A stretch of 64,000 bases of DNA from NCBI GenBank assembly GCA_002189035.1, contig NEEC01000004.1, forward strand, positions 3,410,001 through 3,474,000. The letters are read 5' to 3'. The position numbers and the translations under genes are program-made. The DNA comes from Utricularia gibba. Taxonomy: Eukaryota; Streptophyta; Magnoliopsida; Lamiales; Lentibulariaceae. This document shows, piece by piece, positions 37,701 through 49,302 of the stretch (position 1 is its first letter; each line of letters starts with the position of its first letter). The notes under the pieces are model-generated. The model did not search any database, was not told the origin of the DNA, and saw nothing but the letters and a program-made list of their open reading frames with translations.

Positions 37701-38514
37701 ATCCAGGTTCGACTTCATTACATTGATGGAAACTATACCGTTTTGCCTGAAGTTGTGGAAGCTTCTCTTGGTCCGCATATGCAGGTAATAGTTGTTTTCT
37801 AATATCCTTTTCAACATTGCTGCACCGAGGCAAACCTGATCATTTTAACCAGCATGCTTGAATTTACTTTTTCCTTTCTCTACGTAGAATATGCCCCGGC
37901 CCAGAGGTGCAGATGCAGCTGGCCTACTTCTTCGGGAGTTGGAACTCCATCCTCCTGCTGAAGAATGGCATAAAAAGAACATGTTCGGTGGACCTTGGTT
38001 AGACCACCCAGACAATAAATATTTTTCCGATGAAAGTTATAGCAGGTTTTTAAGCTCAGCAGATCTGGGGGGTGTGAGTTCATCACAGAGTGCAGAAGTG
38101 CATAGTGGCGCCCATACATTGTGGCCACGAAAGAGGAGGATGTCTGAGCGAGATGCAGCTTTTGGATTGACTACCTCAGTTGGTCTTGGTGCCTATTACG
38201 GTATAATGGGATCTAGAAGAGACATCGTGACAGCTCTTTGGAAAACAGGCCTTGAAGGCGTATGGTACAAGGTAAGCGCTCGCAAACGTAGCCAGTTTTG
38301 TCGCTTTTTGCATGGATATTTGTAAGGACCCTGTTCAATGATTTGTGCTGTTGGTTTGCATGTTGTGCAGTGCATAAGATGCCTACGCCAGACGTGTGCT
38401 TTTGCTTCTCCTGGGGATGACAAGTCCAGTCTGAGCGAAAAGGAAATGTGGTGGATCAGCCGGTGGGCGTATGGCTGCCCAATGTGCGGTGGGGCGTGGG
38501 TTCGAGTTGTTTAG
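31778..38514 (+). CDS. MED16: Mediator subunit 16 / SENSITIVE TO FREEZING 6 (16 exons)
   Basis: Tail-module Mediator subunit that links transcription factors to RNA polymerase II. In Arabidopsis it is SFR6, needed for cold acclimation (CBF-regulated genes), SA/JA defence and iron responses; nuclear. Exons: 31778-32082, 32437-32505, 32905-32993, 33084-33196, 33299-33400, 33473-33557, 34055-34651, 35018-35633, 35740-35819, 36141-36223, 36312-36548, 36677-36845, 36969-37477, 37608-37784, 37888-38271, 38371-38514. All junctions are GT-AG, phases agree throughout, and the sum is 3759 nt (1252 aa; the Arabidopsis protein is slightly longer). Recognised segments include FCIKLKQPSSNLLHKM, QFIEWSPISCPRALL, WRQDIAVVTKWLSG, GLLGAGPCGIMAADAIITD, YDPDEGPSVTGWRVQRWESS and LARIVYSAHGGEIAVTFLRG. 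A C-terminal zinc-ribbon-like pair has C1206/C1209 and C1241/C1244. The N-terminus is S/P-rich. The gene is intact. Confidence 0.95.
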
Positions 38515-38586
38515 ATTAAATGGCTTGTAGATTGTATCCTGTGCAGTGCAAAAGCACCCATCCTCACTAATTAGATAGAGAGGTGT

Positions 38587-39542
38587 TGTAACGACCCGCG
38601 ACCTGCACCCTAGACGCTAAGGCCATTACCGACACCTAACTTTCAGCATTGGTGTCCCAATCATCATGGAATGGGTTAGGAATGTGATTATGGGTGCATT
38701 CCTCTGCCACACCACCATTCCTGGCACCTGGCAATCCCTGGCGACATCCCTCACTAGATCACTTCGCCATGACTCACCCAACAGCACAAGTAACGAAATA
38801 AAGATTTTAGTAAGCCACAGAATTAAGGTTCCACGCAAGGCGGCAAGCCTAGACTACACATATTCACGAAGTTTCCCATCCCCACGAAGCATCACTACTG
38901 TTCCCACATGTTGCCCTCGCGAGGCATCTCCGTAACTTCTCGTATCAGCATGCTGCCCATCCTAGGCATCTCAGTTGTTCTCCTAATCAGTCCGAACACC
39001 TATCCACGTAGGATCCTACACGTTTGGCACCTCTCCCACTGAGCATAGGCGCTCAACGTTGCCGCCATGACCGTAGTTCGATGGCCCTGCTTATTGCTCG
39101 TGTGACATCTCCACCCACGGCCTCGCCGCGTTGCCATTGGGGGTGCACTCCCCAATCCCACCGTAGCTCACAATGCCTCGATCACACAGCGAGGACTTAA
39201 GGTTTGAGAACCATATCTCCATACACGAAGTTAGCTTCCACCAATCTGTCCCGCAGCGCAATTCAACCGTAAAGCCCTTACCTTTGTGCGGTTTCTGTCT
39301 TCCTCCTAGAGCGGCTGCCGTCTCTCTCAGTTGGTGCCCTCCCACCCAAGGGCTCTAGCCCCTCTACTTATACTTGAAATTAGTCCTATCGGATCCATCC
39401 TAAGCCCGTCGGGCCTACCTGGGAGACACGCAAGCCTAAGGGTTTGTTCGCAAGTACCCTTCCTTTTTAAGGTCAATATCTTGACCCTTATTGTGACTGC
39501 ATCCTTGCCACTGTTCTGAGGGTCTGGGTCGGGGGTGTTACA
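38587..39542. mobile_element. GC-rich solo LTR (956 bp) just downstream of MED16
   Basis: It begins TGTAACGACCCGCGACC and ends GGTCGGGGGTGTTACA: TG..CA ends with an inverted TGTAAC/GTTACA terminus. Outside lie GTGT (38583-38586) and GTGT (39543-39546), a 4-bp direct repeat that fits a target duplication. It contains no coding domains, PBS or internal region. It lies 72 bp after the MED16 stop codon and is much richer in GC than its surroundings. Confidence 0.75.
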
Positions 39543-39546
39543 GTGT

Positions 39547-40007
39547 AGGTCTAAGCCCTCCTTCACGTGCTGCCTGCATGCAGCTAATGTGTTTCTTTAG
39601 ACCATCACCTTGAGCTTTTCATCTATTTGAAGTTTAGAGTGAATTTCAAATCAAAGATCCATGTCAATAAAATTGATTAACTAGCTGTTTTGTTCACGTG
39701 ACCTAGAACAGTGTTTTGAAAATTTTTTATAGTTTTTTTTTATTTTTTAAAAATTACTTTTGAAAAATAAAAATAATTGATAAAAGTAGAAATAAATTAT
39801 GAATGTTCTAGAAAATTGTAAAAATAGATGTAGAATTATTTTTCAAATAACAAGAATTTTCTATAAAAAAGTTCTTTTACATAATTTTGAGTATTTTTTA
39901 AAATAATATATAAATTTAATAAACATAAATTTTTCAATATTAAATAATATAGATTCATGAATCATCATCCAAAGTAAGTTTTTAAAATAACAAAATAAAT
40001 TAATCTC
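39547..40007. other. Spacer with AT-rich inverted-repeat-like sequence
   Basis: 39547-39700 may be the original MED16 3' flank. 39720-39920 is A/T-rich, and its sequence (ACTTTTGAAAAATAAAAATA) resembles the reverse complement of about 42990-43020. It could be one end of the Harbinger element that follows, but no target duplication was established. Confidence 0.35.
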
Positions 40008-40951
40008 TTCCATGATAAACATTCCAAAATTGATTACGAATTACATCTCAAATGCTTTCCATCGAAGTAGTTTGTGGTGTTGCTTCAGTGTCTTCAATTG
40101 GATCATCATCAGTTTAAGGCAATGTATGTTGGTATTCAATCAAATCATGTCTATCATCTTCTATATTAACTTGTCGAAGAAAGTTATGAATAGCCATAGT
40201 TGCAGCTACCAAATGCACTTGATGTCGCAATTTCAAGTTGCAAAGCATGTCATTCACAATATGAAATTGTTTTTTTCATACACCGAAAGCCCTTTCAATG
40301 GCTGAGCATAGTACTGAATGTCGATGGTTGAATAACTCTTCCGTGATAGCATGTTCTATGATATGGTGCCATATAACCTATTGTGTTGGCAAACCCAACA
40401 TCAGTCAAATAACATTTACTTGGAGTTAGATATGGAAAGTTATCTTCATCATTCTGTAAACATTCCATCAACATCCTACTATCATGTGTGATTCCCTCGT
40501 AACACGCTGCAACAAAGATGAACCTCATATTAAAATCACATACAGCGAGGATGTTCTGAGTTGGCAATCCTTTATGTCCAATTTAACGTGTTTTATCTTC
40601 AACATGAATGCATGCTTTTATATGAGTCCCATCAATGGCTACCACAATACCTTGAAAAAATGGGAAAAAACAAGACTTGTACCTAATATATAAGGGAATC
40701 TGTGTAAAATCTCTTCCTAGTGATATCCAAATAGATGTCATTCGACAACATGCTTTCAAAACACCCTCATACCACCTTATCCCATACCACCCTATCCCAT
40801 TAATTTTACTCAACCTCTTGTATAAACTCCAATAATCTCGAAGGCTATTCCATCTATTCTTGAGTTGAGTCATGTCAAATGTATAGACTTGTGTATTGTT
40901 GATTTTCTTTAATAGATGGCCATACGTTCTTCGTAAAGAACGTGTTTCCAA
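40008..40951 (-). pseudogene. Second PIF/Harbinger-like transposase, with SANT/Myb-like sequence abutting the DDE domain
   Basis: 40951-40583 starts with a SANT/Myb-like segment (VYTFDMTQLKNRWNSLRDYW .. GIGWYGIRWYEG) and runs in the same frame into FFQGIVVAIDGTHIKACIHV, the first catalytic Asp region of a DDE_Tnp_4 (HARBI1-like) nuclease. 40567-40295 continues with TQNILAVCDFNMRFIFVAAC, YEGITHDSRMLMECL and YLTDVGFANTIGYMAPYH. 40290-40008 gives an AFGV-type helix and a C-terminal tail (ATMAIHNFLRQVNIEDD). A stop near 40570 and another near 40295 break it. ORF1-type Myb and transposase are normally separate genes, so this is either an internal deletion that joined them or a decayed fusion. Confidence 0.8.
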
Positions 40952-41440
40952 AATTACCTTTGTTTATCTCATCCATGGCAACTTGAAAGTATATTTATGT
41001 GGTAGGTAAATCTCAATTGAATTTTTTTGTTATAAGCTTTCTTGGTTGTGTGTTAGCCAATGTATCACCTCTTTTTTTCCTTTGAAGTTTGTTGGCTTCA
41101 TTAAATTTCCTAAAACATCATAGATACATATCAATATTTTCATTCAAATTTATCTAGTAACCATAATAATAAATTAGGAGAAAAGTAAAAGCATTGTATA
41201 GAAGCAAGGGTAAAAAAAAAGTTGAAAGCTTTCTAAATTCAAGAAAAGCAACGACTTTCCAAACACATCAGGACAATTTTGTAGTGTAGCTGCAGCAATA
41301 ATGAAAATCCATTTCATAGAATCTACACGATCGAGAAAAAAATGGAGATGATACTGACTTAAAAAAAAACAAACCTCCTTTCTCCAATCTGCCACTTTGT
41401 TAATCATCACTCATAAACAAAAATTTCCTAATATCGTTAC
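40952..41440. other. Spacer, nothing assigned
   Basis: No conserved coding sequence. It probably belongs to the flanking or interior DNA of the Harbinger-like element. Confidence 0.4.
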
Positions 41441-42785
41441 AAAAATATAAATCTTCGTATCAAATAAAATTGTAATCCCTAATCCTCACAAAATACAAAT
41501 TAAACACAAAATCTAAAGTGGAATTTGGGATATCACAAGGAGTTTGTACTTGTTAAGTATTTTAGCAGATGCAGGTTTCAGAATAACAGTAGTTCTTTAG
41601 TCTAAGCTCAAACTAACAATATCAAGCAAGTTCAATGAACAAGTTAAAGTTTCAACGTTGAAAATAATAGATATTGGTTCTAATACAAAGTAAGACTAAG
41701 ATGTCTTAAGGGTATGCAGATGATGTGGTATTAAAGTTTCTAATTTAATCTACAAAGTTTCTATACTCAGAACTCCAAATAACTTAGATCTACCCAAGCC
41801 ATTCATCATATTTTCTGTAGAGATAGTCCTCTAATATCATTACCAACTTCGTAATTAGATCTAGTCACATGCAAAATATATAAAATTAGATCTATTTGAT
41901 TCTACTTGTTCTACCCTGAACTAATACCTATTGTCTCTGTCTTGATTTGTTGGTGTACTTCTAAATCAAGCATTGGAATTGCAAAGCTACTTATTTCACC
42001 CTTTAGATTTACCTATGAATTGATAGAGACAAATTCTAAGAAACAATGACAAAATTTATTATAAACCCTAGCTTTACATTACCATTCTATTCTTCAATAC
42101 ATTCCCTAAAGCTTAGCTACTCATGTATGGAAGTTAAAACATGATAACATTAAAATGAAGCAGTGAAAATATCAAAAACATCTTGAAAGAATTGGTCATA
42201 GAATCTAAAAACATTCAACAAATGAAAGTAAAACAGAAATGATTTTAATTTCCGTCTTCTACTGTTCACGGTCCGGAACAGTAGCATTGGACTGGGTCTT
42301 GATGTTCGTTCTTCACGTTAAAGGTTATTCTCCAAAAAATCGTTCTTGTTCTTCCCTCTGGTTCAATGTTCGTCGTCTTGTTGGGGGAGAGAACCCCTCA
42401 TGTGTTGTTGCTGAAACTACTTGATCTTGTGATTCTCTCTCCTCATGATTTTTCTACTTTCTTACTTTCTAAAGTAAGTACAATTTATGATACCACTAAT
42501 GCTCTTACTTTTGACTTGCAGTCTGCTATGATAGAAGTGCACTCATTGACTTTTGCTCCTCTTGCTATATGGTGACTTGCACGAAGTCTGTGTCTTTCCA
42601 TGATTTTGGGATTTGTTGTTGAATTCGCAATTGGGTTAGAACATGGATTTAGTCCACTAACACAAAAAATCACATATTTTCTAAGTTATATAAAAATATT
42701 TAAAACTATAAAATAAGCAACGAAAACATGATTAAAAACCTATAATTATCATATCCTAAAACATGAAAATTTATGTGCTATCAAT
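41440..42785 (+). repeat. LTR-like repeat (probable solo LTR), about 1.3 kb
   Basis: The left half (41440-42055) is the inverted relative of 18760-19400 and the right end (42656-42783) the direct relative of 12290-12432. Together they suggest a single LTR family for which this is the most complete copy. It ends CATATCCTAAAACATGAAAA followed by TTTATGTGCTATCA. It contains CTACTGTTCACGG .. CCGGAACAGTAG, a short inverted repeat near 42260-42285. No exact target duplication could be fixed, so the ends are approximate. Confidence 0.55.
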
Positions 42786-43506
42786 CACTAATGGAAAAGA
42801 AAGGATAAAAGAGCAGTATGATGACGAGAAATCCTTTTAAAAATACTTTTAAAAAGTTTAACATAAAAGTAAAAATTATATGAAAAAGTAAATCATGTCT
42901 TATTTTTTCAAAAATTATTTTTGTAGTATAATTTTAAAATTATTTTTGATAAAATTACTTTTATAATTGATATTATTTTAAAACAAAATTATTTTTATTT
43001 TTTGAAAAGTAAAAATATACTCTAAAAATTTTAAAAAAAAATTTGGAAATTTATTGCACTTGATTGATTAATACTAATTGTACTCTTGGTTTAAAAAAAA
43101 GAATGGAATGGCAAATACATCAAATTATGAAATCTCGGGGTTGAAAAGAAGCAAAATGATTTACTTCCCAATGTGAATTGAGATGATTTCCAGTGAACTG
43201 CAATCTCTCAGCAAAGGAAAACTTCTTCTCTATTTTTCTGTGTAGAATATCAAGCCCACAAAAACTGCACATCCACCCAAAAAAAAACAAAAAAGATACG
43301 CCATGAACGGAAGAGTATATTTAACAATAAGCCTCTCAGCGCACAAACTGTTGTGTCAAGACTTGGACTCAGCCGTGAAAATTTGTGGCATTTCCAAATC
43401 CTGACGAGTTGTGCATCAAATTTTGCACTCCAACCATACCTGTACCTTGTACAGCCATCACTTGAAGTTTCGGTTGCCTGACAGAGCAGCGAGGATATGA
43501 CGGATT
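42786..43506. other. Spacer including the 3' flank of the VAL gene
   Basis: 42830-43070 is AT-rich with ACTTTTnAAAA-type repeats, possibly the right end of the Harbinger-like element. 43100-43506 should contain the VAL 3' UTR, which is less AT-rich. No gene supported. Confidence 0.45.
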
Positions 43507-46500
43507 TCAACTATCAAGAATCCAGAGCTCTTCCTCACGCTCTGGCTTCATGTTCAAATCAATCAAACTTTTCATTGGTGAACTTGAAGATCTTCCACCA
43601 GCAGCTTCATCATGATAGCATTTCCTGTGATCTTCTTGAATCATGTTACTCGTTCCATTTTTGACAGGTTCACTTCCTCGTTGATGATGAACCTCCTCCC
43701 TTATCTCCAGAAGGGTTCTTGACTGATGAAGCTTCGACGAGCAACAGACAGCACAATAACATGATTGACCATGGTTGTAACCTTTTTCCATCGGAGGTTG
43801 ATACCAGCCGGATTTGTGACTCGGATGTCTTGTTGACCTCACACGTTGAGCTGGAACAGAATCTCCCTCGCACTGGGTTTCCATATTTGCGAGTTGATTG
43901 GACCTTTCTGGAGCTAAAGAGACACCAGAAGTCCGTTCCAAGTTATTTTGTTCTTTTCTTGGATAATCTGCACAAAATCAAGAAAAAAAATGACCAACAC
44001 GTCTGAGAATCTACGAGTGCCAGGGGGAGAAAAGAAGAACCTTTTTCAGTGACCCCTATCATTTCTTCAAGTTTTTCCCTTGGTATCTCTTCAGCAGCTG
44101 AACAAAGGGATCTGATATATGAAGAGGAAAAAAAGCCTTAACTTCAGCAAAGATGAACATAATTATGGCACAAAAGGGCTGGTAATGACTTATTCCTCCA
44201 TTTTGTCCAACCAATTCTCACATCATAAATTGTGATTTTATACCTAATTTCGTGCATTCCAGAAGATTAAACAAGTCCCCGCAACCCACCAAAGAACAAA
44301 CCTGATGCATTATTCTCATGCATGCGTAACTTCACAAGAACTAAAGATCATATTCCATAAGATGGCATATAATAGCATAGCCGGCAATAACAACCTGCTA
44401 GAATCCCATGCATTCTCCGAACATATCCATCCTGAAGGAAGGATGGCCTCTGCAGGAACTTTGCGCCACTTGCAGCATTGTTCACACTCAACCCACAAAA
44501 CGTTCTCGCTTGAAGAGAAAGAAAAACTGGAAGTTATGACTTAAAAGACATTTCTAAATAGGAATTTACAGGCTGAGGGAATGATTTTGAAACATTTAAG
44601 GAAAACAATTACCCAGAATGATCTGTTCCAGGAATAGTAGGCCTCCCAATAACCAAGGGGTCTCCCTGGACAATAGATCAAGAATCTTGAGAATCAACTT
44701 TATGAGCGAAGTTTACAATGGGAAAAAATATGGCCACCTGAGGTCTGTGGCAGAAAGCAGACAAGCTATATCTATGCTTGTGGAAAGATTACTCAGATGG
44801 ATTCTAAGCATTCAAAATACTCTAGACCAGTTTCAACTGTTAATACATGTGAAAGCTCGTATGTGAAATCCAGGAGAATCAGTTATATTGCCACACCATT
44901 TCCTGAGGTCAACCCTCCCTCGGAGTTTTTCAAGGGGAAACAAAGAACAATTGATCATCTAAAATCTGATGCCTCTAATTCAACAAATGCATTTAAAAAA
45001 ACAAACTTTTTTAACACATGCCTATTGAAAAATACTACTCACAATTTCAATAACCACTCCAGAAGACCAAGTGTCTGCATATATTTCTATCTTTTTAGAA
45101 TGTGGATAAAAAAAGACATGCATCAGGATCCAAATGCAAAGAAAGAAAATAAACTGAAAGATAAGAGATTCCATCCATATGCAGAACAAAGGCTAAGAAA
45201 CTCTAGTTTGAAGCCAATTGTACCTTGAATTCTTCAAATTCGTAACCCTCTACGACAAAAATAGAGGGAACAACTTTTGAAGGAGGGCGCATTAGTTGCT
45301 GAGCTTCCTTCAATGTGAAACTTAACGTATTATCTGTTTCCATTGGAAGGCGCCTATTATTAGCATTGGAATTCCTACTCTTTTTCTTAGCATGAATTTG
45401 AGTGACATCCTCAAAAATTTGCTCTGCCAATATGAAAATATTCATATCTTAGGTACCACTTTTAGGAATTCCTATCTCAGAGTTTTACCTCTGATATGAA
45501 CACATTCACTGAAATCCACCTCCGTTTTTCTTTCTAGTAGTATCATTACCTGAAGCGAGTGTATCAGCTGATACCATTGTATGATAAGCTCCCTAGAAAA
45601 CAAAAAGTCTTATAGTAAGCCATGCCTTTTTGTAGCCAAAAACTGAATATAACTGTGTAAGTATGAATCCTCCACTTTTTATACTACCATAATGAGCATG
45701 CACATAACAAAGGCTTCAGTTAACGTGGCCATGCCATGGTCATAACATTGATGGGAAGTTTTGATTCTTAAACTCGTGTATTCTAAATGATTCCAATATC
45801 AGTTTCAAAAAAATTGCATATGGAACCTTTCCAGCTGAATGTATTGCTGCTGTCTTTCTGCCACCCATGATCAGTTTTCCTTCTGGCTCCAGCCTGCTAA
45901 AGATCACTGAAAAAAAAAAAGCAACATGTTTTAGAAACTCTGTTGAATTCGCACAGCAATCATTTCAAGTTTATGAAGATGCAGCAAATTCATGTTTCTT
46001 TAAAGAGAAATTAAACAAGTTCTGCCTCCATAAAATTCTTGGGTCGTCATAGATGACAAATTGGGCTGGGAAACATTAACAGACAACTCAAGACAATAGT
46101 GGATCACAGCCTGCACATAGGACAGAAGAAAAAAGAATGCTCAAGACAAAAACTAAAGTCAACTTGAAACATGGAATGCAGAATACCTATATCACCAGCT
46201 TGTAACTGCAGTGATTGAATGCAAGGATTGATTCCTTCCAGGACATACATCCTGCTGTTGTTATTGGGCCAAAACCGGAACTGGAATATCCACTCCCTCC
46301 CCTTCACATCCATAACCTTCAATGGCAATCCCTCTGGACAAGTAATTGGTGGAAAATAAGCCTGTTTCATACCATGTTATACATATATTATTTTGCGTGC
46401 CAGGACTTGAATGTTGAGGTAGAGACGTTCATCTAAACAGCAAGCAAATTGACAGATAATCAGTAAATCCCTTGCATTGGCTTCAAATTTTAGGCCCTGA

Positions 46501-49302
46501 GAAGTTAAGTTTACTGTAAAATAGTACAATAAACTTCTATTGCTAGAACACAAATGTTCAGATCCTAGAGTTACTAGAACAATTAAACTAAAGCCTGGTT
46601 ATCATTAGAACGTGTACACATCTAAAGCCCATAAACATAATATGAAGTCTGACCATATTATTTTTTGGTGTGATCCCACGCCTACCAATAGAACCATAGA
46701 TAACAATTCCAAAACGGAATGGAGCAGTAACCGCACATGAACATCACTTAGAACGCATTGCAAGAAAACAGCAATTTAAATGGATGGAGCCACTGGACTA
46801 AAACTTGAAAGTTGGGAGAAATGTTGATTTAGTCATAAATTTAAGTGCTTAAACTAATACTTTTCCTTTTTTCAAAAAATCATGATACGGCTCCTTAAAA
46901 TCAGGAACTTAATATAAAAAAGTAAATGGGGCTAAATTGAAATGTTTTTATGACACTAAAATGCGATAGTCATTTTTGAAGAAACAAAGCAGGACTAAAT
47001 TGAAACATTTTGCTAAATTTTAAGGATGAAATCAAAATTACAACTAAAACAATGTACAACTACTGAACAATTACTCACCTCTGCACATTTTTTCGGTAGG
47101 ACTAAGCGCCCAATACGTCCTGCATCACTAGCACTCAACATTTTCTCAAACAATGGGGTTAATTTTGCCCTGGAGAAGGAATAAATAATTGCTTTTGCAA
47201 CTAACTCCAGGGAATGCTATCCTAGTCATTTTGTGAAAATTGAAACAATGAAAAAGAAATGGAGTTCCATGTGTTCCTTCTTCATGATAATTCTTGAGAA
47301 AGTTATAAATAGGAGTACAGCAATAACATACTTGTCAGAGATATGCTGGAGTGACTTTTCTGTCATTTCAAGACCTTTTTGAGGAAGAAAAATACTTTGG
47401 GTCCCTCCATTTCCCCTTTCAACATCTCCAGATGCAACTAGCTGACTATCCTGCTTTCCTGATTTTGACATTAGTCTAATTTCTCGATGAACCATTGCAA
47501 ACTGAGGATCATCCTTTTCAGATTTTGGCAAGGTGTTCGAGGACACATATAAAGGTAAGGAATCATTTGATACAGGCAACATTTTGGAACTGGTTTCCAA
47601 GGACCCAGGTTGCTCCTTCATTTCTAATCCTAAAAGGTTAAAATTACCCAAATGAGCTGATAGCATGAGTATGCAGCAGGCAACATATACGTATATAAAA
47701 GAAAACTATACCAAAGTTCCCAAAAAGGTAAACTGAGCCGATTTTCAGCTTTCCATTTTCTAATCTTTCATATGGAACTCCTTGTTTCATGCCACACGAA
47801 GAAGTAGCATGCTTCTCACAAGAATGGTTCCTGTCAACGTCACCTAACACATCAAAGCCGAAGGGTTGTTTTCCCTTCACATCAGAATCGAAATTGGACT
47901 GCCTGAGTAAACTAGGTGCCTGACGCCATGGTAATGAACCAGATCCAGCAATTTGACTCCAATTATTTACAGAAGTGTCCTTCAATCTTTCAGGTAGAGA
48001 AGGAATGAAATGTGAAGGTGGTGGCCAGGCTGGATTTGGCGTCTAAAATTTTAGAGGTTCAAAGATAAGCAATTGAAGAAAAGAAAACACCAATAACTGA
48101 GTGCACATAACAGAGAGACACGAAAATATTGATACAACAAAACACATTTTACATGCAAAACTTAACAACGAGAAACAAAATGGAATCTGTCTAGAAAGCA
48201 CTTACTACTAAGAGCAACACAGAAAAAACCGAAATGTGAATAATGCTGTTTGCATTGCTAGAGTTAGTAGATGTAACCATTAAAATTATAAGACGCCATT
48301 TGGGGAGAGGCAAACAACATCTTTAAAAGCCATGCATAAGTAATCACAGGCCTATTTCATCAAAAAAATACTTAGTGCAACCAATGATACTGACGAATTG
48401 CCATTTTTTTAGAAGTAACATCCATCAAGTTGAAGCATAATTCAAAAAAAAAAAAAAAAACCATGAAACCAAGAGGAAAAATGGGATGAAGTAAAAAAAA
48501 CACAAAAATCATAACAAAGCCATTTGAAAAGTCATAAAACTGGAAAGGTTCCGTACCAAAATATAACTTTTTCTTGCACATGTTAAGCATTCTATACCTC
48601 CTGCATCCAATAGCACAAACATATGGAATGAAACTATGCATCCGCAATGTATTTTCTGCAACAAAAGAAGGCAACAAAAGAGGAACTATGCGTGTTAGAA
48701 GATTTCTAAGAACATGTCACGAATATTCCACTGCATTACCTTTCCACAAGATTCACAACATCTCCACCCAGAATCACTCGAATGGAATGTTTCGCAGAAC
48801 TTCCCATCTTCGTAAGCAGTACTAGAGAATAAATCATTTTGTTACACCAGTCAACATAAAACATTCAGATATAGGTATCGAAACAAGTCAACTGGCAATC
48901 CAAGTGCAGCGATGTATGAATGTTTCAACATGCATCGTATTTCAATTCAAATGCACCTCTACATTTGGGAAACCATAAATGTGTGCCTTGATAATAAAAG
49001 AAAATTTTCCGTTTTAATAAACAACTCAACAGGAACTGGGCCCAATCAAATATTCAAAGATCCAAGCTATTCCGCAACGTGAAGATCAAACTAGAGACAC
49101 GCTTTTTTTCACCTACGCAACAGTTGAAAGACAGAAGAGTCTGCCCAGCGGGTAATGCATGGCATACGAGAGCAGAGACTTACGCGCAGCCATCACAAAG
49201 ATAGGCGCAATCGCCAGTTCGACGACGCCAGCCTCTCCTGAAGGTGTCAGTGAGCACTTTACAGTTAGAGTTGAAACAGGGCTTCATCGTCTCCGAAGAC
49301 AT
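43507..49302 (-). CDS. VAL: B3-domain transcriptional repressor, VAL1/2 (HSI2/HSL1) type, 14 exons
   Basis: Nuclear repressor of the embryonic/seed maturation programme. Family members bind RY elements through B3 and recruit Polycomb and histone deacetylase. Exons (minus): 49302-49184, 48821-48740, 48655-48557, 48042-47712, 47629-47332, 47169-47079, 46361-46187, 45906-45827, 45592-45550, 45423-45224, 44665-44613, 44508-44395, 44111-44041, 43967-43507; 2217 nt, 738 aa, phases consistent. Domains: N-terminal PHD-like Cys-rich region at residues 8-100 ([29 protein letters not shown]); B3 at about 315-420 ([49 protein letters not shown]); zf-CW at about 525-560 ([14 protein letters not shown]); C-terminal EAR-like LIDLN at 720-724. 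All four modules argue for VAL1/VAL2 rather than the shorter VAL3. Intact. Which paralogue it is cannot be decided by eye. Confidence 0.93.

Noticed and set aside
39173-39566. ORFs in the GC-rich block
   Set aside because: They fall within the solo LTR at 38587-39542 and are expected by chance in GC-rich sequence.
44305-45228. Plus-strand ORFs opposite VAL
   Set aside because: Shadows of VAL exons and introns.
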